The notes below the pieces were generated by a model. That model worked only from the letters and a program-made list of their open reading frames with translations. It searched no databases and was not told the DNA's origin. Below, one piece after another: positions 51,648 to 64,000 of a DNA stretch of 64,000 nt. Position numbers and translations under genes: made by a program. The first letter of the stretch is position 1; every line of letters begins with the position of its first letter. The stretch is from Siphonodentalium dalli (taxonomy: Eukaryota; Mollusca; Scaphopoda; Gadilida; Siphonodentaliidae): contig CP136069.1 of the NCBI GenBank assembly GCA_032622095.1, positions 84,218,958 to 84,282,957 of the forward strand, written 5' to 3'.

Positions 51648-51908
51648 TCATGGTTTCCGTGCTGATCTGGTATTTTCCGGTCCGGTAGGGAGCCCTGAAA
51701 AGGGCTGTGCCGGGCCGGTTTGGAAATCCAGAACCAGCTGGTATCCGCCTTTATGAGCATGAAGTGACCAGCTCAGACAAGGCGTGACATGCATGGCGTC
51801 CAGCATATTAGTGACACTAATTGGTATTAACGGTGGTGAGTTCATCCTGAGAAGTGGCGATCCAAGCTCTCTGGAGGTCCGACTGCTAATGGTGATAACC
51901 ATATTCAA
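51648..51908 (-). CDS. short ORF upstream of the Lys/Pro-rich ORF
   Basis: 86 aa, ATG at 51908. No domain recognised (MNMVITISSRTSRELG...). The sequence agccctgaaaagggct at 51691-51706 within it forms, on the minus strand, a histone-like hairpin (AGCCCT-TTTC-AGGGCT) with a weaker closing pair. It may be a leader and not coding. Confidence 0.25.
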   Translation of the reverse strand: MNMVITISSRTSRELGSPLLRMNSPPLIPISVTNMLDAMHVTPCLSWSLHAHKGGYQLVLDFQTGPAQPFSGLPTGPENTRSARKP

Positions 51909-53782
51909 GAGAAATCGTATTTATATCCAATGATGGCCGAACCTGATTATGTATTAATGTATAATTGTATAATCACTGTGATATCAATTTCACTCTGAAA
52001 CCTAAATAAAGCTGTTCTATCACCAATAGACATAATAAATTATACGATATTCACACTATAGGATGTTTCCGAACATGGCATATTGTGATGGATTCTAATC
52101 CCTTCTTAGAAATATGTGTGTAAAACAAAGCGGATTTTATTGTATAATCATTGTGATATCAATTTCACGGCAAACCCTAAATAAAGCTGTTATATCACCA
52201 ATAGACATATACGCTATTCACACTACCAGAGTGTTTGATATTGCTATTGGCCCTGATCCCTTCTTGGACATTTATATGTAAAACAAAGCGGGTGTTACCG
52301 ACCGATGGGAATGCCATAAAAGTATATTCGATGACTTAATCACACACATCTTTAAACCGACGTGCTGTGTAGGGCTTTTGTTCGACTTCCATTTCATGTG
52401 CCAGTCATAACTAGATCCAAGACAAAGACGGCATGTGTTAAATCACCACTGCATCCTCTGACCATATTATACTGACCAAATTTCCTACATATCTGACAAG
52501 GAAGAGCTCTTATTCAGTTAAATTAATTATTATTGCCCTTTTAAGACATCTAATAACGCTCTCCGGGTAGAATTAACCGTTTATACACATTTCAGCCCCG
52601 ATGGTCAATCCGTTCGATCGCCTATATGCGGACAAACGAACGGACAAATAAACAAACAAAATTTAGTTTTATTTAATAGTATAGATACACAAATTTTGTC
52701 AAACATAATATAAATAATCACCACAAAAGTATCGTCCAAAACATACAAAATAACGATCACAAAGTATATCAAAAACAAAAGATATAACTTAAACAAATGA
52801 ATGATATAATAATGTCCCTAAAAAGAAAGATATATTACATTTGAGATTTTAAAATAATACTCAAATAGTTATTCCCGCCCAGGCTAAAAGGTGAGACGAT
52901 TCGGTCATCCCGACCGAATCTTATTCCGACCGAATCAAGCTCATAGAACAGTTATCTCCCTTCGGGACTTTCGGTATTATCATGTGACTTTCTGTGTTAT
53001 CGACGACTTTCGGTAGCGCGAGAGACTTTCGGTGTTGAGGACGACCCAGATGGACATGTTGTCGATAAAATAACCGGAAATGGGTCTGTTCATTAGACGT
53101 TCTGTTGCTTTATTGTGAGGGTGGCTTTGTACCATGTCATGTCACACGGTGTACTTCATACATTGACTAGGGCGGTTTCATCTTTGCTCCAGTAAAAAGG
53201 AACTAAGTAAAAAGTGCTCCTCCTAAATAGAAAATAGTTCATAAAATTCGTAAGGTACACGGGAGTGGTGCCTCGGCAAACAAACGGGAGAAGATTATTC
53301 AAGACGAGACACGTTCAGTTGTATATTTTCGCGCTCCGTCCGCGTGTATAATGTTTCGCTGATTCTTGGTAGCGGGGTAATGTCATATATGGCAAGAGCT
53401 ATACTCGTCCTTGACCTCGATAAATGGTATACTCGTAGGGCGCGCATCTGTAATCTCAAATCGACTCCATTCCACCCGCATGTGCAATTTGACTTGTATA
53501 TCAAGATGTTCACCCACCTTGGTGTTCTAGAAACCACCCGAAAAAGACCCGTTAATTAGTTGAATTTAACGTGACTGAAAATTCTGAGGTGAAGGTCGAG
53601 TACGTATAGCTCTTGCTAGCGACATTACCACTCTACCCTATGTATACATGGGTCATGGGCGTTTTATTTATAGAAATGGGAATTTTTGGGACGGATTAAA
53701 AGTCGAACTGCGACCCGGAGGCCGAGTCCGGTAAAAGGTGAAATTGGTAATTTATGAGTTAGTCATTCGTGAACGGTGAAAC
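51909..53782. other. no gene; 180-bp tandem duplication
   Basis: 51964-52140 and 52144-52290 are diverged direct copies ('cctaaataaagctgtt', 'atcaccaatagacata', 'gtaaaacaaagcgg'). A short run of 'gaccgaatc' inverted motifs sits at 52890-52930. The remainder is unassigned. Confidence 0.45.
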
Positions 53783-54122
53783 ATATGGGAGGCCAAATTC
53801 ACATGTATTAATAATTGCACCGAAGCGCAATCCAGCTTGATTCATATATTAATTACGCTGAAGCGCAATTATTGTTACAAGCTTACACCCCTGAATAGAT
53901 AAGTTATTCCATTAATTAACTGGGGGTTCCCATATATGGGAAAATAATTGCGCTGAAGCACAATTGAATTGCGCTGAAGCGCAATTAATTTTCTATTGGA
54001 TTTATTCGTTAATTAACTGTATATATATTGCGCTTCAGTGTAATTAATTTTCAATTGCGCTGAAGAGCAATTGAATTGCACTGAAGCACAATTATTAATA
54101 AATGTGAATTTGGCCTCCCATA
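53783..54122. mobile_element. MITE made of GCGCTTCAG/CTGAAGCGC palindromes, 340 bp
   Basis: Inverted termini 'tatgggaggccaaattcaca' on both sides; probable 5-bp target duplication GAAAC (53778-53782 and 54123-54127). The interior is a series of 'aattgcgctgaagcgcaatt'-type self-complementary words, at least eight in both orientations. Confidence 0.65.
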
Positions 54123-54127
54123 GAAAC

Positions 54128-55270
54128 CAATATATTTTATATTCTATAATTACAACCATGGGTAGGCCCTATATACGGCAGCTAATTAGGCTTATATATG
54201 ATCTTGAGTGCGTTACCATTTCTGACCTTGGTTTTCTTGGTATCTAATGTACGTAGGCTTATGTCGTATAATATTGGCCCTAACGTACGGTAGCTGAATG
54301 GCTCGTCATCATTTTGACGTTTGGTGATCCAGCTTTACGAAAAGGTGTTTTGGGTAGGCATACTCTTTGTGTGACAGTCGCTATGTTGTCAGCACACATT
54401 TGATACAGTCTTAAGGGATGCATTATCCGAATTAGGGCCTAAGTAAATTAACTCTCCCAAATTACTATTTCTTCAAAAAAAATTTGATTCGAGTCGAGGA
54501 ACCCATGGTGACCCGTCATTTAATTGAAGCTCAGAGTGATAAGATATCGATTTTTGAAGTGTGTTATTTCTTGAGATTTGTGGGCCAGAAAAACGTCGTC
54601 AAACGGTTCCTCGTTGGCCTACACAATTGCAGATGAAGATGGATAACTCTAAAATCACTTGAGTTATATATACAGCAAAATTTCGTGATATCAAGTGATA
54701 ATACGGTCGTATTTCGTTGAACAAAATGTTGATAAATGACACGTTTTGGGAAATGTGATACCATAGTTCACAGTGGTTTGCATTATTTTGTTGCAATTAA
54801 TCGATTCTGATAACTAAAGCATATTTTGAAGAAATGCTGCTGTTGTTGTATCTTGATGATATGGGAACCGTCTGCTCGGATTGAATAGCTAGGCCTACCT
54901 TTAAACTTATTAAGGAGATCAGTGACTTGCGCAGTGTCTTCACATGTGAAATGGGACGTGTGATGTCCATTCGGACCATTGTAGCGATCAATAAAAATAA
55001 ATTCATATTTCTAATTTGTCGGCCTGACCAGTACGTTGACTCGGAAAGAACGGGCGTTTTTGGACCAGATATATAGAGACAACCACACCCTCCACCACTC
55101 ACAATCTTATTTTTTTTTTCATTTTGCGTGCGCACACAAACACGTATGAGCCATTCTAAGATCACGTGGACCAATAATTAAAAAAAATCGCAAAAAACAA
55201 TTGTTCTTATAAACCAGTGCAAGTTATTTTATTTTTAAAGACAGATATTCAGTATAGACATCACAGACAG
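54128..55270. repeat. segment X, partial copy 3, and unassigned DNA
   Basis: 54415-54900 matches 7325-7790 and 18640-19110 ('gctcagagtgat.agatatcga', 'gatgaagatggataact', 'cgttgaacaaaatgttgataa'). The surrounding DNA has no supported gene. Confidence 0.5.
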
Positions 55271-55272
55271 CA

Positions 55273-56237
55273 CAACGACGTCGGCCCGACGTCGGGTTCC
55301 AGACGTCGGCCCAACCGTCGGTATGTCCGTCGGGGCGACGTCGGCCCGACGTCGTTGTGAAATAGAGATGGTCGGCAACAGGTCGGCACCCGACGTTCAC
55401 TAGATCTCGCCAGAACTGGAGGTCGACATATGGTCGCCTGCCGACGGGAAACTGACCAGTGATAAATAAATCGCGGAATATTTATATATCACGTACCATA
55501 TTGATGCCCGAAGTCGTATATTAATCTTTGCTACATAAATTCCACCCTTGACAGGGGGGGGGGGTGAAAAAAAAAATTCCGGCACGTATGCCGGGGTGGG
55601 TGGGTGGTCAAAGCCACCAACAAGCAATTTTTTCCGCAACTAAAAAAAAAAATCCTGCTTGTTTTTTAGTGTTTTGGCAATGAGTTGGGCTTCAAAACCA
55701 CTTTGAATGAGATAAATAATGTAATTCTAACTGGTAAACTGACTGTAGGCAGTTATCGTGTTGCATTTTGTTGCAAATTATGAAATCCAAGATGGCCGCT
55801 GGCAGCCATGTTTTTTTGGACGAATGACCTCAAAATGACTCATTCCTATTTACATGTCCATGTTAACATCCATGATAAATAGTATGCACAGAAATTCATA
55901 TACAGCTGTTTACAGTGAATTTCCCCCCGCAAATCTCTGTTTTGGTGTTAAAAGGGGGGGTGGGTGTCAAAAAATGGTCGGAAAAAACTGCCGTAAACGG
56001 AAAAAAATTTGGCGGTGGGGGTGGGTGGGTACAAAAAATGATCGAAAGGGAAAAAATGCCATACGTGCCTGAATTTTTTTTTCCGACCCCCCCCCCCCCC
56101 TGCCCTTGAAGGTTTATTGCACGTTCCATGCTTGTATAGTAGTTTTTGAATTGATTGTTGTTGTTTTCATACATTGGTCGGTAACACGTCGGTTGCCGAC
56201 CGAAAACGTCATTGTCGCTAATATGACGTCGTTGTAC
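55273..56237. mobile_element. possible MITE with GACGTCGG-rich ends
   Basis: The left end is dense in gacgtcggcccgacgtcgg-type words (55275-55440). The right end (56180-56237) carries 'cgtcggttgccgaccg' and ends 'gacgtcgttgtac', the inverse of the left 'acaacgacgtc'. Dispersed repeat R sits inside. Boundaries are tentative. Confidence 0.4.
55555..56045 (+). repeat. dispersed repeat R, copy 2
   Basis: Begins at a G-run, then 'ccggcacgtatgccggggtg', 'caaagccaccaacaagcaat', one pearl-type core ('aaatccaagatggccgctgg'), and ends in a G-rich 'gggtgggtgggtacaaaaaa'. Also at 62565-63050 and, inverted and truncated, 46143-46500. Confidence 0.7.
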
Positions 56238-58699
56238 GTCTCATCTGCTGCGTCAATTTGAAAGCTTCGGTCACATTATTTTCGACTTTAAATTCGTTGC
56301 TGATTGGAGCCTAACATTATTATTTCTTCTCTGATGTGGAAAATTAATCACAATCGGTGTTAATGATTACGCAGAGGACCATGGATACATTTCCAGGGCG
56401 GAATAATAAAGGTAAGTTTAATATTTATCCAAAATATATTGCACACTCATGGAAATCATCTGAAGTTCCGGGCTTGATTGGTACCCCTAAATAAAACAGC
56501 TTAATATATATAGCCACATTTGTCTCTATTGTATAGAGTTTCTCATTGTATCAAACAGATTGTTACGTTTTAGACTTTTAGTATGTTAACACGCCAACAT
56601 TTATTTAATGTTGGTCTATTGTCAGCGCAGTCGGCAACCCGACGTTGGTCCGACGTCGGCAATCGACGGTGTCGTATTTATTAATTATTATCTATTGTCA
56701 GGTACATACTTACATGTACCGGTATGTAATGTCTCAAATGTACTTGAATGTCAATTGAAGGTCCAAATTATGTTCTATTTTGTTACATCGCGGCCCAGTT
56801 CTGGAGGGATCAACCAATTAGGTCTACACATTATGCTTAACATTAACGTTATATTCGCCCTCTTTATGCCACAGCAAGATTAATATTAGTGATATAATTG
56901 AGAACGTTTGGGCCCAGAACTTTCTTCGGCATTGATCAATGAAGCGTTTCTTCAATTTCCTTGTTACGATCTATAGTCTTCACATCGTACATGTATAAAT
57001 AAAGGGCACACATGTGCGAAAATTCAATGTAGATTGAACCTAGTTCTGACATTAACAGGATTGTCCATGCCATAGGCAGTAACTGTTGATATGGCGTATG
57101 GATCAACATAGTGTCACCTTCTTCCAAATCACGTCAACAAAGTTAACGTTAAAAGTTCTAATGAGCCATGTCCGTTTAAATTGTTGTAATGTATTCTATT
57201 TATATAACCGTTACATGCATATTCCTGGATTGGATATTAGGGCAACAGTCTCTTTTGTTTAAAAAAAATGCATGTTAAAATTTAATATATGCATGATGAA
57301 AGCGAAGAGCGTTTAGCAAGCGCTATTATGAATTGCACGAATATACTATTGGCAAAAACAATTGTTTCTATTGACATGCCACATCGGTCCTCCCGCCCGT
57401 CTGTCCCAAGAGATAACTCGGCCATATATTAGTATTATAGGTCATCAGATATCTTTAAACATTGAAAGGTATGTTGGTCAGCATTGGGGTCGATCGGGTA
57501 CTTTCAAGTGTGCAAGTGTGTTTAGTATTTCCCTCTATATCTTTACAGGACCACTGTTGGATATGGTAATAACAGCGTATAACGCCCGTGAATGGAGATG
57601 TTGGTGTGTGCATGGGACATCGATGTAAATGGTTGTCTCAAGGGAGCAATGTCGGTCGTCTTAAAACTTGCTGCATGATGGTGACAAATTAATTGTATGT
57701 TAGAAGCAGGATACATGTATCAGAGAATTAAATGGAGACACGGACCCAGTGTATATGAGTGTTAATGATTGCTTCAAATGCGCTTGCTTCAGTGAGTGAA
57801 CACATTCTCATTTCTTATCGACATGGCTATGCATGTATCGATCGTAATGGCACATTGAGATGTCCCTCAACTCGGATCAACCTTGAAAATGGGTCCCGAT
57901 TTTCGCATATATCGGGGTTCAAATCGTGACAACCTAATCTAGCCCAGATTGCGATGATCTAGGAATCGTTCACGATACATATGGGAGATTTCCGTGTGCT
58001 GCATGGTGTTTATCATTCTGTACGTTGTTCCCCGAAGAGGAGTATATCACATTACGTATACGTATGTGACATGAGGTGTGAATCCAGAGTCCCTACATGC
58101 ATGTGCAAAATCCCACCATGCAGACTGAACTCTCGGTCGAACTATATATGCGTAGATATATATGATGTGAACTGGAAAGTTTATCGGAATTTCGGAGTAT
58201 TGGAGCTTCGTGTTACAGAGTTTTGGACCTTCAGGCAATCGAACCCAAGAAGATTAGGCCGGAAAAATCTTAGTACAGGAAACTCTGGGATATAAAATTT
58301 CAATTTCAAAATTCCAGACATTATGTCTAAAGCAAGTCTGACGAATTTCACAGAGAACTATATACATGCGGGCTGATTTATTAGAGACAAGTTAAGCACC
58401 ATTTCGGACACCGTTGTGTAAATATTTAACACTACTGATCGATCCACTATGAGTATATACATAATAAATACCGTTATACGTTTTTTTGCGTTGATTTTTA
58501 ACATTATAAATTGTTGGCAGCTATTTGCGGTCTGGGTCGTATATACGCAATGCTATAATTTTCCACTTGAATTATATATATCCCTATCAATATCAGTAGC
58601 TTTGTTTGATTTGTAATGTATAATTATATCAACACGATTAAACATTGACAATTAGCCATTTTTCTTCTGGCATTTATAACCGTTTCAAAATTAGTTTTG
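56238..58699. other. no supported gene; GACGTCGG patch near 56620
   Basis: A patch at 56620-56680 resembles the GACGTCGG-rich termini and may be the left end of an element closing near 58950. Frames of 80-105 codons occur, but none has recognisable domains. Confidence 0.35.
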
Positions 58700-58950
58700 T
58701 GACTTGTTGGTTAACCGGTCGGTTAACTGTGGTCGGCATGGCGTCGGCTGCCAGCCATTTGCCAACGTCGGCTGCCGACGTCGGGCCGACGGCCACGCCG
58801 ACGGTCGGGCCGTCGTCGGCAAATGACATCGAACCGACGTTGGTCGGCATGACGTCGACTGCCAACCATATGCCGACGTCATAGCCGACGGCCACGCCGA
58901 CCGTCTGGCCGACGTCGGCAGCCAACGTCGAGCCGCCGACGTCGGGTGGC
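58700..58950. repeat. GACGTCGG/GCCGACG-rich tandem-palindromic block
   Basis: GC-rich island of short inverted words (ccgacgtcgg, gccgacggccacgccgacg), in contrast to the AT-rich surroundings. Open on both strands only because of the repeat. Confidence 0.55.
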
Positions 58951-59059
58951 TATCTGGGATACGTACATGAAGTGGTTTCCTTTTTAATCAAAGATAACCA
59001 CATATATGACCGCATGAAGTTCCCACCAACTTGTGCGACAGATACGTTACCATACTGGC

Positions 59060-59382
59060 GCTGAAGGGGTCACTCTCACAAAAAAAGTGCTGAAGGGAAC
59101 ACAGGTTTTGAAAATGTGCTGAAGGGTACACATGTTTTGAAATTTCGTTCTACATGATGTTTAGTTTTCGTATCTGCCATGATTTATGTCAGAGAATAAT
59201 TGTTTACGTTCCAATGAACATTAAAATGAACTGAAAACAAACTGCTGATAGTCGCCAGACTTTCAGAAACACAGTTTAAGTAACCGTGTTAGAGCCAATC
59301 ATAAACCTGTGTACCCTTCAGCACATTTTAAAACCCTGTGTACCCTTCAGCACTATTTTTTGGTGGTAGTGACCCCTTCAGC
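59060..59382. mobile_element. MITE with GCTGAAGGGGTCACT ends, 323 bp
   Basis: Termini 'gctgaaggggtcact' inverted on both sides, each followed by two further 'tgctgaagggtacacagg'-like words, so the arms are about 80 bp. No coding sequence. Confidence 0.6.
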
Positions 59383-60800
59383 CATATATACTGGCCTACT
59401 TGATATTGCTGGTTCTTCGCCTAAGCAGGTGTTCCGCGATGCAGCACCCATCGATATTCGGCATCGACAACATCAGGACATCCGATGCGTTAACCCATAC
59501 TCCATACAACATAATTCTAATTCTTAGTGTTCTACTTAATATGCCGGTAGGCATATTAATATGGTCGTGGTACACGAACAAGGGGTTGACCAAGGAGCAA
59601 TTGGTAAAGAAGCGATTTTGTTATCATTCGACACGGGGAGACACCAGGAATAATATATTCAAAATCCGCTTTTGGGAAAATCCAGGATCCATGATGGCAT
59701 CCAACATTGCCGCCGTTGGTTAAAAGAGACACTGGCTGAGATTGATTCGATTTTTAGGGAAACACTTTTGGGAAATATATACAAATTTATATCTCTTTTT
59801 GATGCTATCACGTAATGCTAGCTTTAAGGACAAACTTAGAACTCCTTACCCAACTGACACGTGACCACATACACAAATTATGCTACCATCCATTTGCATG
59901 GACACCAGATTATGTGCTTCTCTGCGTCTTTTCCAGCTTCTCCATCTCTGGATGACCCATTACGACATAATGCCATTGTATATGCATCTTATATCATCGA
60001 TCCCATATATTTACTGGAATCGTTCAGAATCGTGGTTATACGTAGAAATTGGCACTGGTTGTAATATTATATGGATTCGTAAGAAATTTGAATTATCTCT
60101 ACGTAATTTCCAGGTAGTCCCCCATAGTAAGTGGACATCACGTTTTGGTCCTTCAGTAGATACTGCCCAGTGGAACAATTGTGGGCTGATAGGTGGGAAT
60201 TATTGTGTTGGAAAATAGTATTGGCACCGTTTAATGAGTTTGGCACCGATAACGCACAGTCGGAAAGTTGTTTCGGTGTGCTTCTCAGCAGAACCTAAAA
60301 CTTGACAATTTTCGGCGACCATTTTGGTAGCCATATTCAAATGTCGAATCGTGCTCGGCTACTCACACCTTCCAAAGCATTCCGTACTGGTTGAATTCAG
60401 TGCACAGGTCCCCAGAACAAAAATTTACCCCACCCCATTGATTCTTATAATCCTATATGATTAAGTATCAATGGGGGTGGGGTCAATTTTTGTTCTGTGG
60501 ACCTGTGATTCAGTGATGTATATTGGTGCCGAATTCGCGTTTGTCTTGTGGATTTTCATAAATAATTACCTATTTGTGATTACCATTATTATCGGCCGCC
60601 ATGTTTCATTCTGGATTTTCCCAAAGCGGATTGTGGGTATGTTCTACAAAAGATTCCGCGTCGAATGACACCAAAATCGCTTCTTTGTCAATGTCTTCTG
60701 GGTCTAACCCTCCGACGACCATACACATGTGGTCTGATATAGACTTCATATAACGTTCCAAAACGAAGGACACATTTCATTTGTGGCGTCTCAAAACTGC
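59383..60800. repeat. large inverted arms and central hairpin
   Basis: 59603-59700 and 60600-60690 are inverted relatives (shared 'aaagaagcgatttt', 'atcattcgac', 'aatccgctt', 'gggaaaatcca'). A separate hairpin at 60396-60514 has arms 'ttcagtgcacaggtcccc' and 'tggacctgtgattcag'. A 47-codon minus-strand frame ending at 60606 has protein-like composition and may be an exon fragment. Confidence 0.45.
60606..60749 (-). CDS. possible exon fragment, 47 codons
   Basis: Minus-strand ATG at 60749 to TGA at 60606-60608. Reads 'VVGGLDPEDIDKEAILVSFD' and 'HTHNPLWENPE'. The inverted relative at 59603-59700 keeps parts of the peptide (KEAI..SFD). Not recognised. Confidence 0.2.
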   Translation of the reverse strand: MKSISDHMCMVVGGLDPEDIDKEAILVSFDAESFVEHTHNPLWENPE

Positions 60801-61958
60801 GGGCCTTTGATAAGATCTATTTTAAAACCGGTAACGTATATTTCGCGGTAACGTATCTGTCGAACGGAAACATTTATACTGGCCGATTTGGAATATATGT
60901 CTTAATCTTCTTTCCAACTTTAGTTATTTGATTTCTAGGCGAAGTTGTTAAATGTTCAGAACACATTAATTAAATAGTTCCAGCATGTATTGATATACAG
61001 CGGAAAATGTTGGTAAGGTATCTGTCGAAAAATAACGTACCACTTCACAGGAGAAGAGTATATCTTGTCCGTGTGTCAGATATCCACGGGCTAGTAAGCT
61101 ATCATCAACATATATTTGATGCTTGTTATTTGAAGGACTTGTAGATAATTTTAACTTGGAAAATCTGGTGAGCTTTTAATTAATCCATTTGGAATGGTCA
61201 TATCTTGGTAACGTATCTGTCGCGTATATTTGCGACAACAACCCCCGAGGTGCAGCATGCAATTTACAAGCAATCTTCGGCCCACAGAGGTGTACAAAAA
61301 TTGCCGCCCCTTCAGGCATGGCGGAATTACTAATAATCCAGTGCATTTATGAGAAAAAAATGCCAAACCCGGAACTAATTGCAACAGATTTTTTTTTGCT
61401 GGAATAAGTACATAAACCCTCCATAAACAACATACTAAAAATCGGCAAAAATCGGAGAAAGGGAAATTGGTGAATTTCGTCAAATAAATTTGGGGAAATT
61501 TTGTCAAATCATCAATTTATGAATTTTCATGGATGTATATAAAACATTCAAATTCACAAATCCTACAAATAGCATGTGTATTGTGTCGACCTCAATTTCC
61601 TGAACCCAGTACTGAAAACCAATCCCATATTCATTAAGTATTTTTTTTTAGTTGTGCAACTTGTGTGCCTTCAACAACGCGAGTTTACCTGATTTCGGCC
61701 CATTTTCCGGGCCTCAATTTCGCAGAATGAGCCAAAATGCCTTATATTATGGTTAATTATTTAAAAACTAGAGCAAACTGTAGGGGTTTTTCAATGTTTC
61801 AGTAATTTCCTCACTAGATTAAACACAAACAATTATTAATATGTGACATTATGTGTATCTATAAGTAAGAAGAAGATTATATTTTCAAACAAAATGTGTG
61901 TTCCATTGTATGGACTTAGCCAATTTTGCCTCTGAAACTGAAATTGTGTGATGGAATG
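60801..61958. other. no gene seen
   Basis: Unassigned DNA. The motif 'ggtaacgtatctgtcg' recurs near 60848, 61015 and 61205, suggesting an old tandem repeat. Confidence 0.4.
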
Positions 61959-62360
61959 GGTTAGGGTTCTCTATTCCGAAGGTTCATTATTCCGAAGGTT
62001 CGCTATTCCGAAGGTTCCATATTCCGAAGGTTCATTATTCCGAAGGTTCGCTATTCCGAAGGTTCGCTATTCCGAAGTTTTTCTATTCTGGGCGTATTTA
62101 ACCAGAAATGAATAAAAATGTGCACCCCACAAGAGGAATGAAAAATACTATTACGCTAGTATTCACATATAGTACATTTATATACCGCATTCTAATTCCC
62201 AGATGTCGGTTATTAATAACAAGACAGTATCAGTTTAATAGAGTTTATCGTTTATTATGGAAAGTTGAAAGCACGACGACTGCATGACTGAAATAAACTA
62301 CATGTAAGAGGTAGAGTCTGTCCGAACTGGTAATCTGTATTTGAAAGAAACATCAACATT
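61959..62360. mobile_element. partial copy of the minisatellite-ended element
   Basis: Same left end (gggttctctattccgaaggt) and array as 17014-17120, and similarity through about 17378. No right end was found. It lacks the inner element present at 17383. Confidence 0.65.
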
Positions 62361-62564
62361 TCACTTTATTTCTTTCATTTTTCAGGAAACTGACTCCAAA
62401 TTTTAACGTTCGTATAGGGGTAGGAAAAATCACAAAATGCAATCTTATCACCAAATAAGAGCCGACACAATGTTGTTTTCTTCCAGTTTGTGTACATTCC
62501 TGTTGCATTAAAAAACTGCTAATACGCTATCGGACGTTGATTTAGAATTTTATGGCTATGTCGG

Positions 62565-63050
62565 GGGGGGGGGGGGTGAAAAAAAATAAATCCGGCACGT
62601 ATGCCGGGGTGGGTGGGTGGTCAAAGCCACCAACAAGCAATTTTTTCCGCAACTAAAAAAAAAATTCCTGCTTGTTTTTTAGTGTTTTGGCAATGAGTTG
62701 GGCTTCAAAACGACTTCGAATTAGAGAAATAATGTAATTCTAACTGTAAACTGACTGCAGGCAGTTATCGTGTTGTATTTTGTTGCAAATTTTGAAATCC
62801 AAGATGGCCGCTGGCAGCCATGTTTTTTTGGCCAAATGACCACAAAATGACTCATTCCTATTTACATGTCCATGTTAACATCCATGATAAATAGTATGCA
62901 CAGAAATTCATATACAGCTGTTTATAGTGAATTTCCCCCGCAAATCTCTGTTTTAGTGTTAAAAGGGGGGTGGGTGTCAAAAATGGTCGGAAAAAACTGC
63001 CGAAAACGGAAAACAAATTGGCGTGGGGGTGGGTGGGTACAAAAAATGAT
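62565..63050 (+). repeat. dispersed repeat R, copy 3
   Basis: High identity to 55555-56045, starting at a G-run and ending in gggtgggtgggtacaaaaaa. No gene. Confidence 0.7.
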
Positions 63051-63691
63051 GTATATGTTGTATAAAAACTATCTCAAAATGCCAATTTGACATTTCACTG
63101 CCAAATTATGAACGAATGTTTAGGATCACCTATAGATACGAGGTATTGTATTTGACACTTTTATTATGTTTGCAGTGCACCTGTATAGGTATGTATGCAC
63201 GCAAATTTAACACAACTTTATATGTCATTTTGTTCATAACTCCTTGCTCTATCTTACGGCTCTACTGTAGTATAATTATGTGATGTTCGTGAAAATACGC
63301 GACCAAAGATGGAACCAGTATAATATATTGGTCCCAGATCAAAGGTAGCAGGAAATTCAGACCATAATTAACGGGTCACTTCGGGCAGTAAAGGATAACC
63401 CTTCGTTTGGGCTACAAAACATTTATTTTATATCATCGCTGACAACGAACCATGCACATGTGATACGTCGTCAACTGGGAACCTGATTCTATGTTTAAGA
63501 AGATTATAATTAGCGCTGTCAGCATCACAATAAATATATCAGATTTGTAGCACAAGTGGAGAAAGATAGAGAGAGGGAGAGTAGGAGAAATCTAACAAAA
63601 TACCAATTACAACCAATCTGGGTATAACACAATACCAGTTCTACGAACATCCATGTGTAATTTAGAACCAAAACCAATGGGATAACGACCC
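63051..63691. other. no gene seen
   Basis: AT-rich; no supported feature. Confidence 0.4.
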
Positions 63692-63695
63692 TTAA

Positions 63696-64000
63696 AGGGG
63701 TACTGTACGCCATTTTCATTAAATTCCCGGTGACAACAACGATCTAATATCGATAATATATAGAAACATAAGTAATTTGAGTCGAAGATGTATTCTGTAA
63801 ACGCTCAGGTTAATAGGCTATCTTAAAATTTAATAATTTAAAAGTTAATAATTTGATATAAATTGAATTTATGACTGGGGCCATAAAATGGCGTCAATTA
63901 AATTACGAATTTCCGTAATCAAACAAAGTAATTGAGGGATACTGGATTGTTAAACCGATCGCACACACGATCGCTTAAAATATTATGATGAATCGGGGAG
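63696..64000. mobile_element. left end of second TTAA composite element, runs off window
   Basis: TTAA at 63692-63695, then AGGGGTACTGTACGCC; the sequence follows 16613-16925 closely to the window end. Confidence 0.7.

Overview
The window is animal nuclear DNA, most likely from a mollusc and plausibly a bivalve. The basis is the repeat content: tandem blocks of ~155-166 bp core units followed by (ACGG/ACAG)-type microsatellites and a 3' hairpin ending GAGCTAA, which match the bivalve pearl/Helentron-like family as I remember it. Introns, MITEs and a Polinton also fit. No bacterial operon, rRNA or CRISPR array was seen. Species cannot be fixed from sequence alone.

Layout. 1-5.0 kb: eroded pearl-like core repeats and a small mariner-like MITE. 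5.0-20.8 kb: an old tandem duplication of an X+Y segment (X at 5.8-11.4 and 15.9-19.9 kb; Y at 15.06-15.79 and 20.02-20.83 kb). It is broken up by a 2.9-kb pearl-like element, three TTAA-flanked elements (one holding two nested elements) and a C2H2 zinc-finger gene on the minus strand (12.9-15.2 kb). 22.1-24.6 kb: a hAT-like element with an 8-bp target duplication. 25.3-50.2 kb: two nearly identical copies of a MULE-bearing segment, the first interrupted by a complete Polinton/Maverick. 50.7-51.9 kb: a PHD-finger exon and low-complexity ORFs. 52-64 kb: MITEs, GACGTCGG-rich DNA, dispersed repeats and unassigned DNA.

The centrepiece is the 17,227-bp Polinton (28356-45582). It has TATGTC target duplications and an empty-site sequence in the second MULE copy. 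Its left part encodes, on the minus strand and with almost no spacing, an adenain-like protease, a double-jelly-roll-type major capsid protein, a penton-like minor capsid protein, a basic core protein, a two-helix membrane protein, a DDE integrase with chromodomain, two GG-motif proteins, an FtsK/A32-type packaging ATPase, three conserved-looking unknowns and a protein-primed DNA polymerase B. The reading frames look intact, so the copy appears young.

The right arm (41.0-45.4 kb) is the least expected part. A near-perfect 387-bp palindrome drives polymerase B and a zinc-knuckle protein divergently, giving them the same first 32 residues. Beyond it lies a duplicated cassette: shared flank, minus gene, bidirectional promoter, plus gene, 3' stem-loop. 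The two copies keep the frame and promoters but carry four unrelated genes, among them an OTU-like protein with Ser at the expected Cys position and a lysine-rich protein with SILK-like and RVxF-like motifs. All four cassette genes end in hairpins matching the replication-dependent histone mRNA 3' stem-loop (GGCCCTTTTCAGGGCC). This suggests that accessory Polinton genes use the host's S-phase histone pre-mRNA processing.
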